Below are positions 1 to 7,855 of a stretch of 64,000 bases of DNA, in pieces. This DNA is from Antarcticimicrobium luteum (lineage in GTDB: Bacteria; Pseudomonadota; Alphaproteobacteria; Rhodobacterales; Rhodobacteraceae). Position 1 is the stretch's first letter. Each line of letters begins with the position of its first letter. The DNA is taken from positions 186,001 to 250,000 of the forward strand of contig NZ_SMUV01000074.1 in NCBI RefSeq assembly GCF_004358185.1. The letters are read 5' to 3'. A program made the translations under genes and the position numbers. The notes under the pieces are model-generated. The model ran no database searches. It had not been told where the DNA came from and worked only from the letters and a program-made list of their open reading frames with translations.

Positions 1-1
1 G

Positions 2-1054
2 GAACGCGACGCGCTGGAACTGGCCGCCGAGCGCATCCGCGCCTATCACGTGCGCCAGATGCCCGAGGACGCCAGCTGGACCGACCCCGAAGGCGCGACG
101 CTGGGCTGGCGCTGGACCGCCGTCTCCGCCGCCGGGCTCTATGTTCCCGGCGGGCTGGCCTCCTACCCGTCCTCGGTGCTGATGAACGCGGTGCCGGCGA
201 AAGTGGCCGGGGTTGAGCGGCTTGCCATCGCGGTGCCGACGCCGGACGGAAAGGTGAACCCGCTGGTGCTGATGGCCGCCCGGATCGCCGGAGTGGACGA
301 GATCTATCGCATCGGCGGCGCCCAGGCGATCGCGGCGATGGCCTATGGCACCGAATCCATCGCGCCGGTCGACAAGATCACCGGCCCCGGCAATGCCTAT
401 GTCGCCGCCGCCAAGCGGCGGGTGTTCGGCAAGGTGGGGATCGACATGATCGCCGGACCCTCCGAGATCCTGGTGATCGCGGAGCGCGGCACCGATCCCG
501 ACTGGATCGCGCTGGACCTGATGAGCCAGGCCGAGCATGACGAAAGCGCCCAGTCGATCCTGATCACCGATGACGCGGACTTTGGTCAGCAGGTGGGCGC
601 AGCCGTCGACAAGCGGCTGGAAACGCTGGAGCGGCGCGCCATCGCCGGAGCGAGCTGGCGCGATTTTGGCGCCGTGATCACCGTGCGCGATCTGGACGAG
701 GCGGCACAGCTCTCGAACCGCATCGCGCCGGAGCATCTGGAGCTCTGCGTCGCGGACCCCGAGGCGCTGGCCGACAAATGCGTCCATGCCGGGGCGATCT
801 TCCTCGGGCAATACACGCCCGAGGCCATCGGCGATTACGTCGGCGGGCCGAACCACGTGCTGCCCACGGCGCGGTCTGCGCGGTTTTCCTCCGGCCTCAG
901 CGTGTTGGACTTCCTCAAGCGCACCACGCTGGCCCGGATGACGCCCGAGGCGCTGCGCGCCATCGGCCCCAGCGCCGAGCGTCTGGCGCAATCGGAAAGC
1001 CTTGAGGCGCACGGGCTGTCGGTCCGCGCGCGTCTGGATCAACTGAACAGGTAG
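2..1054 (+). CDS. hisD: Histidinol dehydrogenase, 5' end cut by window edge
   Basis: This enzyme oxidises L-histidinol to L-histidine in two NAD-dependent steps, the last of histidine biosynthesis, in the cytoplasm. The frame is already open at base 2, and about 351 of the usual ~430 residues are present, so roughly 80 N-terminal residues lie outside the window. Diagnostic stretches are GPGNAYVAAAKR, the GPSE motif, SQAEHDESAQ with the zinc-ligand Gln/His pair, APEHLEL with the catalytic Glu-His pair, and GGPNHVLPT near the C-terminus. An internal GTG near base 50 is not the start, because conserved sequence continues upstream of it. The UPF0262 gene follows after 7 bases in the same direction. 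Confidence 0.97.
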   Translation, partial: ERDALELAAERIRAYHVRQMPEDASWTDPEGATLGWRWTAVSAAGLYVPGGLASYPSSVLMNAVPAKVAGVERLAIAVPTPDGKVNPLVLMAARIAGVDEIYRIGGAQAIAAMAYGTESIAPVDKITGPGNAYVAAAKRRVFGKVGIDMIAGPSEILVIAERGTDPDWIALDLMSQAEHDESAQSILITDDADFGQQVGAAVDKRLETLERRAIAGASWRDFGAVITVRDLDEAAQLSNRIAPEHLELCVADPEALADKCVHAGAIFLGQYTPEAIGDYVGGPNHVLPTARSARFSSGLSVLDFLKRTTLARMTPEALRAIGPSAERLAQSESLEAHGLSVRARLDQLNR

Positions 1055-1061
1055 TCGGCCC

Positions 1062-1541
1062 ATGTCTCATATCGTGGATATTGCGCTGGACGACGCGGGG
1101 CTGCCCCCGCCGACGCCGGAAATCGAACAGGAACGCAAGGTCGCCATGTTCGACCTTCTGGAACAGAACAGCTTTACCCTGCCCGAGCGCGACGGCCGCG
1201 CCGTGCCGGACGGCCCCTATTGCGTGACGCTGTCGATTCGAGACAAGCGGCTGGTCTTCGACATCGAGACCGAGCAGGGCCAGAAGGCGGCTGAATTCCA
1301 CCTGTCGCTGGGCCCGTTCCGGCAGGTGGTCAAGGACTACTTCCAGATCTGCGAATCCTACTACAACGCGGTCAAGACCATGCCGCCCAGCCAGATCGAG
1401 ACCATCGACATGGCCCGCCGCGGCATCCACAACGAAGGCAGCCGGGTGCTGAAGGAACGGCTGGAGGGCAAGGCCGAGATCGACGAGGACACCGCAAGGC
1501 GTCTGTTCACCCTGATCTGCGTCCTGCATTTCGGGGGCTAG
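1062..1541 (+). CDS. UPF0262 family protein
   Basis: This is a 159-residue soluble protein of the UPF0262 family, which is largely confined to alphaproteobacteria and has no assigned reaction. Recognition rests on the overall sequence: an N-terminal IALDD segment, a central LSIRDKRLVFDI strand pair, LSLGPFRQVVKDYF, and IDMARRGIHNEGS. It starts with ATG 7 bases after hisD and its stop is 2 bases before the phosphatase GTG, so the three genes look co-transcribed. No signal peptide, membrane segment or known catalytic motif is visible. The position beside hisD is a common alphaproteobacterial arrangement but does not itself reveal a function. Confidence 0.88.
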   Translation: MSHIVDIALDDAGLPPPTPEIEQERKVAMFDLLEQNSFTLPERDGRAVPDGPYCVTLSIRDKRLVFDIETEQGQKAAEFHLSLGPFRQVVKDYFQICESYYNAVKTMPPSQIETIDMARRGIHNEGSRVLKERLEGKAEIDEDTARRLFTLICVLHFGG

Positions 1542-1543
1542 CC

Positions 1544-2002
1544 GTGGAACCGCTGCCGCAGTCGATCCTGTTCTGCTGCGATCATAATTCCTGCCGGTCG
1601 CCGATGGCCGAGGGGATTATGAAAAAGTTCTATGGCATGTCGACCTATGTGCAATCGGCCGGCGTCAAGAACGATCTGGAGATCGACGGCTTTGCCATCG
1701 CCGTGTGCCAGGAGATCGATGTCGAGCTGTCGCGCCACCGCAGCCGCTCGTTCGAGGACATGGTGCAATGGGGCGACGATCTGAGTTCCTATGATCTGGT
1801 GGTGGCGCTGTCGCCGGCCAGCCAGCGCCGGGCGCTGGAGCTGACCCGGTACTTTCATCTCGCCGTCGAATACTGGCCGATCCTGGATCCCACCGGGCTG
1901 GGCAACACGCGGGAGGAAAAACTCGCCGCCTACCGCCAGACCCGTGCGCAGATCATCGCCAAGCTCAAGGAAAAATGGGGAGAGCCGACCGAGGTCGTGT
2001 GA
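1544..2002 (+). CDS. Low-molecular-weight protein phosphatase family
   Basis: This 152-residue cytoplasmic protein belongs to the low-molecular-weight tyrosine phosphatase/arsenate reductase fold. The signature P-loop Cys-x5-Arg is at residues 12-18 (CDHNSCR), followed by SPMAEG, and a DP pair at 115-116 can serve as the general acid. It probably removes phosphate from a protein or small molecule; the natural substrate is unknown. The start is GTG, 2 bases after the UPF0262 stop, so translation is probably coupled. Arsenate reductase is an alternative, but the intact P-loop plus DP pair fits a phosphatase better. No arsenic-resistance genes are nearby. Confidence 0.85.
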   Translation: MEPLPQSILFCCDHNSCRSPMAEGIMKKFYGMSTYVQSAGVKNDLEIDGFAIAVCQEIDVELSRHRSRSFEDMVQWGDDLSSYDLVVALSPASQRRALELTRYFHLAVEYWPILDPTGLGNTREEKLAAYRQTRAQIIAKLKEKWGEPTEVV

Positions 2003-2185
2003 TCCCGGCCGCCGTCTGGCGATACCCGGGCCATGGTCGGGCGCAGGCGCAGACGCGCCGCCCTATGAGGCGACACTGTCACAAAACCTCTGCCATGCGC
2101 GAATGCAGCCTTGAAAAACCGGGGAAATGGGGCCATCTAAGCGCACGGCCCGCATAATGGCGGGTGAAACAACTATGGAGACAAC

Positions 2186-2404
2186 ATGGCCAAGGAAGAT
2201 ACGCTCGAATTTCCCGGTGTCGTGAAGGAGCTCCTGCCGAATGCGACATTCAGGGTCGAGCTGGAAAACGGCCATGAGATCATCGCGCATACGGCAGGCA
2301 AGATGCGCAAGAACCGCATCCGCGTCCTTGCCGGCGACAAGGTTCAGGTCGAAATGACCCCCTACGATCTGACCAAGGGTCGGATCAACTATCGCTTCAA
2401 GTAA
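2186..2404 (+). CDS. infA: Translation initiation factor IF-1
   Basis: IF-1 is a 72-residue OB-fold protein that binds the ribosomal A site on the 30S subunit and supports IF-2 and IF-3 during initiation. The length is exactly that of the family, and the sequence is near-canonical: [32 protein letters not shown], and [11 protein letters not shown] at the C-terminus. The ATG is preceded by GGAGACAAC, a reasonable ribosome binding site. A 183-base gap upstream probably carries its own promoter. maf follows after 45 bases. Confidence 0.98.
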   Translation: MAKEDTLEFPGVVKELLPNATFRVELENGHEIIAHTAGKMRKNRIRVLAGDKVQVEMTPYDLTKGRINYRFK

Positions 2405-2449
2405 GTCCCGCGCCCCCGGCGAGGCAGCCTATGCGCGAGGGCCCCTGAG

Positions 2450-3028
2450 ATGAAACTGATCCTGGGCTCGGCCAGCCCGCGCCGGCGCGATCTGCTGGCG
2501 CAGATCCATGTCGTGCCGGATGACATCCGCCCGGCGGACATCGACGAAGACCCCCGGAAAGACGAATTGCCCCGCCCCTATGCCGCCCGCGTGGCGCGCG
2601 AAAAGGCGCGCGCGGTCGAGGCCGCAGCGGATGAGATCGTGCTGTGCGCCGATACCACCGTGGCGTTGGGCCGCCGCATTCTGGGCAAGCCCGCCGACAG
2701 GGACGAGGCCGAGCGGTTCCTGCGCCTGCTTTCGGGCCGTCGGCACCGGGTGATCACCGCTGTAGCGGTGCGGCGCGGCGAGCGCCTTTGGGAACGCGAG
2801 GTGGTCAGCGCGGTGCGGATGAAACGCCTGTCGCAACCCGAGATCGACGCCTATCTCGACAGCGGCGACTGGCAGGGCAAGGCCGGCGGCTATGGCATCC
2901 AGGGGCCGGCCGGCGCGCTGATCCCGTGGATCAGCGGCTCCTTCACCGGCATCGTCGGCCTGCCGCTGGCCGAGACCGCCGCATTGCTGCAGGCGGCGGG
3001 ATACCCCGTTTACGGAGAGAGAGAATGA
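2450..3028 (+). CDS. maf: Maf-type nucleotide pyrophosphatase
   Basis: Maf proteins are cytoplasmic house-cleaning enzymes that hydrolyse dTTP/UTP or modified nucleotides to monophosphates. The 192-residue length is typical. The N-terminal [11 protein letters not shown] loop is at residues 6-16, the CADTTV segment with the catalytic-base Asp68 follows, then GKP at 79-81, and [14 protein letters not shown] near the C-terminus. The ATGA overlap with the RNase E/G gene downstream indicates coupled translation. The infA-maf-rng-yacG order is a recurrent alphaproteobacterial housekeeping cluster. Confidence 0.93.
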   Translation: MKLILGSASPRRRDLLAQIHVVPDDIRPADIDEDPRKDELPRPYAARVAREKARAVEAAADEIVLCADTTVALGRRILGKPADRDEAERFLRLLSGRRHRVITAVAVRRGERLWEREVVSAVRMKRLSQPEIDAYLDSGDWQGKAGGYGIQGPAGALIPWISGSFTGIVGLPLAETAALLQAAGYPVYGERE

Positions 3029-4050
3029 AAGGTCGTCAGATCGTTCTGGACCATATCGGCGAGCGCGAGGCCGCCGCGCTGATGATCGACGGGCGGCTGG
3101 AGGATCTGCTGATCGACAGCGACGCCCCCCGCCCCGGCGCCATCTATCGCGCCATTGCCCAGCGCCCGATGAAGGGACAGGGCGGCCTTTTCCTCGACAC
3201 GCCGGATGGCACCGCCTATCTGCGGCAGATCCGGGGCATAGCGCCGGGTCAGGCGCTGCTGGTGCAGGTCACCGGCTATGCCGAACCGGGCAAGGCGATC
3301 CCGGTGACGCAGAAACTGCTGTTCAAGAGCCGCTATGCCATCGTCACCCCGGGGGCGCCGGGGGTGAACCTGTCGCGCCGCATCCACGACGACGAGGAGC
3401 GTATCCGCATTCTCGCCGCCGCTGGCACCGCGGCCGCCGAGGACAGCGCGCATGGCATCATCCTGCGCTCGGCCTGCGACGGGGCAGAGGCCGACGAGAT
3501 CGCCGAGGACGTGGACGCGATGCTGGCGCTGGCCGATACCGTCCTCGCCGATGCAGACGGCGCGGCGGAAAAGCTGACCGAAGGGGATGCGCCGCATCTT
3601 CTGGCCTGGCGCGACTGGTCGGACCCGGCCCAGGTCGAGACCGCGGCGGGCGGCTTTGAGCGCTGCGGCGTTTATGACGCGATCGAGGCACTGAAATCGC
3701 CGCGCGTGCCGCTCTCCGGCGGCGCCTTCCTCTTCATCGAGCCGACCCGGGCGCTGGTGGCCGTGGATGTGAACACCGGCGCCGACGGATCGCTCGCCGC
3801 CGGGCTCAAGGCCAATATCGCCACCGCCCGCGAACTGCCCCGCCAGTTGCGCCTGCGTGGGCTGGGCGGGCAGATCACGATCGACCTCGCGCCGATGCCG
3901 AAAAAGGATCGCCGCGATCTGGAGACCGCGCTGCGCGCCGCCTTTCGCGCCGACAGCGAAGAGACGGTTCTGGCCGGCTGGACGCCGCTTGGCCACTATG
4001 AGCTGCAGCGCAAACGCGGCCGGGCGCCGCTCCTCGGGATGCTGTCATGA
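3025..4050 (+). CDS. rng: Short ribonuclease E/G family protein
   Basis: This is a 341-residue member of the RNase E/G endoribonuclease family, which cuts single-stranded AU-rich RNA during rRNA maturation and mRNA decay. Two catalytic-core Asp residues that bind magnesium are intact: Asp248 in VDVNTG and Asp287 in [16 protein letters not shown] lies between them, and an S1-like insertion is suggested near residues 35-85. The protein is clearly shorter than E. coli RNase G (~489 aa) and lacks the RNase E scaffold tail. A start further upstream is unlikely, because this ATG overlaps the maf stop (ATGA) and follows GGAGAGAGA. Its own stop overlaps the yacG start. Confidence 0.85.
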   Translation: MKGRQIVLDHIGEREAAALMIDGRLEDLLIDSDAPRPGAIYRAIAQRPMKGQGGLFLDTPDGTAYLRQIRGIAPGQALLVQVTGYAEPGKAIPVTQKLLFKSRYAIVTPGAPGVNLSRRIHDDEERIRILAAAGTAAAEDSAHGIILRSACDGAEADEIAEDVDAMLALADTVLADADGAAEKLTEGDAPHLLAWRDWSDPAQVETAAGGFERCGVYDAIEALKSPRVPLSGGAFLFIEPTRALVAVDVNTGADGSLAAGLKANIATARELPRQLRLRGLGGQITIDLAPMPKKDRRDLETALRAAFRADSEETVLAGWTPLGHYELQRKRGRAPLLGMLS

Positions 4051-4229
4051 GCTGTCCGATCTGCAAGCGCGAAACCGACCCGGCCTATCGCCCCTTCTGC
4101 TCCGGGCGCTGCGCCGATATTGACCTCGGCAACTGGTTCAAGGGCACCTATTCGGTGCCCGCGAATGCCCCCGAAGACCTTGATATAACAGAAGAACAGG
4201 CCGAAGACGCCCGGCGCAAACCACATTAG
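4047..4229 (+). CDS. yacG: YacG zinc-finger protein, DNA gyrase inhibitor family
   Basis: This is a 60-residue protein with the YacG zinc knuckle: Cys3, Cys6, Cys18 and Cys22 (CPIC then CSGRC), followed by the family motif DIDLGNWFKG. In E. coli YacG binds GyrB and inhibits DNA gyrase; here the function is inferred from family membership. The C-terminal ~20 residues are acidic (EDLDITEEQAED), as usual. It starts in an ATGA overlap with the RNase gene and ends 83 bases before tRNA-Phe, closing the housekeeping block. Confidence 0.92.
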   Translation: MSCPICKRETDPAYRPFCSGRCADIDLGNWFKGTYSVPANAPEDLDITEEQAEDARRKPH

Positions 4230-4312
4230 GCGCACAAAGGCGAAAATGCCTCTGGACACCCGCCTGCGGAATGCCTAGAACGCCCCCACCCAAAGGCCAG
4301 CGCCTTTCCCGT

Positions 4313-4387
4313 GCCCGGGTAGCTCAGGGGTAGAGCAGTGGATTGAAAATCCTCGTGTCGGTGGTTCGATTCCGCCCCCGGGCACCA
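4313..4387 (+). tRNA. tRNA-Phe (GAA)
   Basis: A 75-nt cloverleaf can be drawn by hand: acceptor GCCCGGG/CCCGGGC, D stem GCTC/GAGC, anticodon loop TTGAAAA with anticodon GAA, five-base variable loop GTGTC, T stem GGTGG/CCGCC with loop TTCGATT, discriminator A and an encoded CCA. One anticodon-stem position (28/42) is a U-U mismatch. The region after its 3' end changes to AT-richer, non-core DNA, so this tRNA marks the left edge of the accessory region. Confidence 0.96.
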
Positions 4388-4806
4388 TTAAATCACTGAA
4401 AAATATAATATATTCGCGATTTCTTGGATTGGCGCCGTGGTCGCAAGATTTAGTGGGTGCCGAATGGGTGCCGACGAGCCACCGGGCTTGCAATCGCTCG
4501 ACAACAGAACTGACCTGCTGGCCGGTCGCAAGGGCGCAGATGCATTTCGGGCGGGAAACGGGCTTTCGCTGCAGCTCGAACCGATGTCGGCGACGCAGAC
4601 GATACTGTGCCCTTTGGTGCCTGCGCATCAAGGTCCGTTTTTCACGTTGCGTTGGCAAGGAAAACCGCCTGAGCCGATAGCCGACGCTCGATGCGCGTGG
4701 AGGGAATGTCCGCCTTTCGGCGCGTCAGAAGAGGGCGCGCATATATTTTCTCGAGTGAAGGTGGATCAGCGCGGCGGACCCTACCGTGCCAGCGTTTCCC
4801 CTCCGT
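4388..4806. other. Intergenic border region, no convincing gene
   Basis: These ~420 bases separate tRNA-Phe from the first catabolic gene. The first 50 bases are AT-rich. Around 4453-4480 the heptamer GGGTGCC occurs twice, 11 bases apart (start to start). Open frames exist on both strands, but none has a recognisable domain or a good ribosome binding site. The stretch may be the degraded left border of the accessory region; I see no intact integrase or insertion sequence. Confidence 0.4.
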
Positions 4807-5580
4807 TCATCGTGCAAGCCAGCCCCCGTCGACAGGCAGGATCGCTCCGTGTACGAAACCGGCCAGGTCACTGGCAAGGAACGCAACCGGCCAGGCGATT
4901 TCCTCGGCCCGACCCCAACGCCCGGCCGGGACACGTGCCATCAGGTCTCTTGTGCGCGTCTCGTCCTGCTGGAGGGCTGCTGTGTTGTCTGTCTCGATGT
5001 AGCCGGGCGCGACCGCGTTCACGTTGACGCCTCGCCCCGCCCATTCATTGGCGAACGCCCGGGTCAATTGCGCCACCGCACCTTTTGCTGCGGCGTAGCC
5101 CGGCACGAGGATTCCGCCCTGAAACGACAGAACTGAGGCCACGTTGACAATCTTGCCGCTGCCGCGGTCCAGCATTCGGCCGCCGATTTCCCGGCTGAGA
5201 AGGAAAACGGCGTCCAGATCGACCGCCATGACGGCGTCCCAGTCGGCGGTGCCGTGGTGGGCGGCTTCCGCTCTGCGGATGATCCCGGCATTGTTGATCA
5301 GGATGTCGATGGACCGTCCCGCCGCATCCAGGTCGGTGATCAAGCGGTCGATTTGCGTGCGGTCCGCAAGATCGCAATCGCGGGGCTGGAACTTTCCGGG
5401 CAGCCCGTCGAAATGTGCCCCGAGGGGCTTGGCCTGCCCGCTGATCGCGGTGCCGACACCGATCACATCGGCCCCGCATTGCGCCAGAACGCGGGCGATG
5501 GCCAGGCCGATGCCGCGGCTGGCACCAGTGACCAGCGCGGTCTTGCCGGCAAGGTCGATCTCGGGGCGCGCCGCGGTCAT
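4807..5580 (-). CDS. KduD-like short-chain dehydrogenase
   Basis: This 257-residue SDR has the nucleotide-binding TGASRGIG at 19-26, NNAG at 96-99, and the Ser149/Tyr162/Lys166 triad. Segments GIIRRAEA, SFQGGI, NVNAVAPGYI(E)T and VDGGWLAR closely follow the KduD/gluconate 5-dehydrogenase group, which interconverts keto-deoxygluconates with NAD. A sugar-acid or hydroxy-ketone substrate is therefore likely but not proven. It is the last gene of the leftward operon, and its start overlaps the lpd stop by four bases. No kduI or KDG kinase lies nearby, so an uronate pathway is not supported by context. Confidence 0.83.
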   Translation of the reverse strand: MTAARPEIDLAGKTALVTGASRGIGLAIARVLAQCGADVIGVGTAISGQAKPLGAHFDGLPGKFQPRDCDLADRTQIDRLITDLDAAGRSIDILINNAGIIRRAEAAHHGTADWDAVMAVDLDAVFLLSREIGGRMLDRGSGKIVNVASVLSFQGGILVPGYAAAKGAVAQLTRAFANEWAGRGVNVNAVAPGYIETDNTAALQQDETRTRDLMARVPAGRWGRAEEIAWPVAFLASDLAGFVHGAILPVDGGWLAR

Positions 5581-6956
5581 AGGTCGGTAAGCGTCCCAAG
5601 CGCGCGTTCGGCTGTGAAGGCGATAGTCTCGGACAGGGTCGGATGAGCATGGACGGTGAGCGCGATGTCTTCAAGGGTCGCGCCCATCTCCACCGCCAAC
5701 ACGCATTCGGCCAACAATTCGCCCGCATTCCGGCCGACCAGCGTGGCGCCGAGAACCCGGTGCGTTTCGGGGCAATAGACCAACTTGGTAAGCCCGTCAC
5801 CGCCGCCCGAGGACAGGTTGCGTCCGCTCGCGGCCCAGGGGAAGCTTGCCACCTTGTGGGCGATGCCCTGCGCCTTGGCCTGAGCCTGCGTCAGCCCGGC
5901 CCATGCGAGTTCGGGGCTGGTATAGGCGACCGAGGGGATCAGGTCGGTGTCGAGCGCCGCGACATGGCCGGAGGCAACCTCGGCGGCCACATGGCCCTGA
6001 TGGGTGGCGCGGTGCGCGAGCATCGGATTGCCGGTGACGTCACCGATGGCAAAGATGCCGTCGACTGTGGTGCGGCAGCTGGCATCGACGGCGATGACAC
6101 CCCGGTCGTCCACCGCCACGCCGGCGGCTTGCGGTTCCACCAAGGCGCCATTGGCGCGTCGACCGACCGCCTGAATCGCGGCATCGGCCTTGAGGTCGCC
6201 GGCAAACCCGCCTTCGCAAGACAGGGTCAGGGCCGCTTTCGTCGCCTTGATCGTCGTCACCTTGGTGCCGATGTGGATGGTGACGCCCTGTTGTTCCAAT
6301 GCGTCATGCAGCACGCGCACCGCCTCGGCGTCGGCGCCGGGGGCGATCTGGTCCATGAATTCGATGACCGTCACCTGCGCCCCCAGCGCAGCGTAGACCG
6401 TGGCCATCTCCAGCCCGATGATGCCGCCGCCGACGATTGCCAGCCGTTTCGGCACCTGGCGCAACTCCAGCGCCGCAGTGCTGTCCCAGATGCGGTCGTC
6501 ATCCGGCCAGCCGGGCAGCTGGATGGGCGCGGAGCCTACGGCGATCACAGCCTGATCGAAGGTCCAGGCGTCGCCGTCGATGTCCAGGCTGCTGGGACCC
6601 GTGAAGCGGGCCGTGCCGCGCACTGTCTCGACCTTTCGGCGCTTGGCAAGCCCGGTCAGACCGCCCGTCAGTTGCCCCACGATGCCGTCCTTTCTGGACC
6701 GCAGCGCGTCGAGGTCGATCTTGGGTTTGCCAAGGTCGATGCCCCAGTCGCCTATCTCGTGGGCCTCACGAATGACCTCGGCGGCATGCAGCAACGCCTT
6801 CGACGGGATGCACCCTTCGTTCAGGCACACCCCGCCGAGCGTCGCGCGCGGATCGACCAGCACGACCTTGCGGCCCAGATCGGCGGCGCGGAAGGCACAG
6901 GCATAGCCGCCCGGCCCGGCGCCAAGCACGATGAAATCGGCGTGTTTCTCGACCAT
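5577..6956 (-). CDS. lpdA: Dihydrolipoyl dehydrogenase (E3)
   Basis: E3 reoxidises dihydrolipoamide on the lipoyl carrier with NAD in 2-oxoacid or acetoin dehydrogenase complexes. The 459-residue protein has FAD motif GAGPGG at 12-17, the redox disulfide CLNEGC (Cys44/Cys49), the NAD-binding VGGGIIGLE, FAIGDVTGNPMLAH, and the C-terminal HAHPTLSE active-site base motif. It sits 10 bases after the E2 core gene and overlaps the downstream SDR, so it probably serves the E1/E2 proteins of the same operon. The second E1/E2 set at 23.6-27.6 kb has no E3 of its own and might share this one. Confidence 0.94.
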   Translation of the reverse strand: MVEKHADFIVLGAGPGGYACAFRAADLGRKVVLVDPRATLGGVCLNEGCIPSKALLHAAEVIREAHEIGDWGIDLGKPKIDLDALRSRKDGIVGQLTGGLTGLAKRRKVETVRGTARFTGPSSLDIDGDAWTFDQAVIAVGSAPIQLPGWPDDDRIWDSTAALELRQVPKRLAIVGGGIIGLEMATVYAALGAQVTVIEFMDQIAPGADAEAVRVLHDALEQQGVTIHIGTKVTTIKATKAALTLSCEGGFAGDLKADAAIQAVGRRANGALVEPQAAGVAVDDRGVIAVDASCRTTVDGIFAIGDVTGNPMLAHRATHQGHVAAEVASGHVAALDTDLIPSVAYTSPELAWAGLTQAQAKAQGIAHKVASFPWAASGRNLSSGGGDGLTKLVYCPETHRVLGATLVGRNAGELLAECVLAVEMGATLEDIALTVHAHPTLSETIAFTAERALGTLTDL

Positions 6957-6966
6957 CTTCGCCCCC

Positions 6967-7845
6967 TCAGACCATGATCCGGCGCGGATCGGCGATCAGC
7001 CCGGCAAAATGGGTCATGAACCTCGCCGCATCGGCCCCGTTGATCACCCGGTGATCATAGCTCAGGTCCAGCGGCGCCATCGGGACCGGCTGAAAGGCCG
7101 CGCCGTCCCAGACCGGCACCATCTCGGTGCGGGTGATGCCGAGGATCGCCAGTTCGGGCGGGTTGACGATGGGGGTAAACGCACTGCCCCCGATGCCGCC
7201 GAGATTGGTGATCGTCATCGAGGCGCCGCCCATCTCGTCGGGTCCGACCTTGCGGGTCTGGGCCCGGCCGGCGAGATCGGCGATCTCCGCCGCGATCTGC
7301 CAAAGGCCCTTGCGGTCCACATCGCGCACCACCGGCACCATCAGCCCATGCGCGGTATCCACGGCGATACCGATATGCACGTAATCCTTGACGATCAGCG
7401 TCTTGCCATCCGCGCTCAGCGAGGCGTTGAAGCGCGGGAACTCGCGCAACGCGCGGGCCAGCGCCTTGGCCTGGAACGCCAGCGCGGTCAGCTTGACGCC
7501 GCGCGCCTGCGCCTCGGGTTTCAATGCCGTGCGCAGGGCCTCGATGGCCGAGACATCGGCGCGATCATGGTGGGTGACCTGCGGGATCAGCGCGTTGGCA
7601 GCCGCCAGGTTGGCGGCGGCGATGTGGGCGAACCGGCTCATCGGCTCCTCGGTGACCGGGCCGTAGGCGGCATGGTCCACCTCCCAATAGGAGGTGTCGG
7701 CGGCCGGACCGGCGGCCGGTTTGCCGCCCTCCAGATCCTCGCGCGCAATCGTCGTGCGGCCAAGATCCCGGGCCAGTTTGTCAAGGTCGATGCCCTTTTC
7801 CCGGGCCAGTGCCCGGACCGAGGGCGGTGCGATCACATCTGTCAT
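6967..7845 (-). CDS. E2 acyltransferase core lacking a lipoyl domain
   Basis: This 292-residue protein begins with a peripheral subunit-binding domain (residues ~6-38) and continues as a complete E2 catalytic domain. The catalytic His265 lies in SYDHRVINGADAARF, and VRDVDRKG and TNLGGIGG are present. It has no lipoyl domain; the carrier is the separate protein at 9302-10597. The catalytic core resembles AceF-type E2s, which normally partner homodimeric E1, whereas this operon encodes an alpha/beta E1. The start at 7845 was chosen because AAGGGGGCGGAC precedes it; upstream in-frame codons lie inside the aldehyde dehydrogenase gene. The transferred acyl group is unknown. Confidence 0.87.
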   Translation of the reverse strand: MTDVIAPPSVRALAREKGIDLDKLARDLGRTTIAREDLEGGKPAAGPAADTSYWEVDHAAYGPVTEEPMSRFAHIAAANLAAANALIPQVTHHDRADVSAIEALRTALKPEAQARGVKLTALAFQAKALARALREFPRFNASLSADGKTLIVKDYVHIGIAVDTAHGLMVPVVRDVDRKGLWQIAAEIADLAGRAQTRKVGPDEMGGASMTITNLGGIGGSAFTPIVNPPELAILGITRTEMVPVWDGAAFQPVPMAPLDLSYDHRVINGADAARFMTHFAGLIADPRRIMV

Positions 7846-7855
7846 GTCCGCCCCC

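Noticed and set aside
4437-5027. A plus-strand open frame of 196 codons running from the border region into the KduD-like SDR.
   Set aside because: It overlaps the well-supported SDR on the other strand, has no domain, and has no ribosome binding site; it is a shadow.
4807-5580. Placing module 1 in a pectin/uronate (Kdu) pathway because of the KduD-like SDR.
   Set aside because: There is no KduI, KdgK or KdgA homologue, and the other genes point to E1/E2-type cleavage instead.
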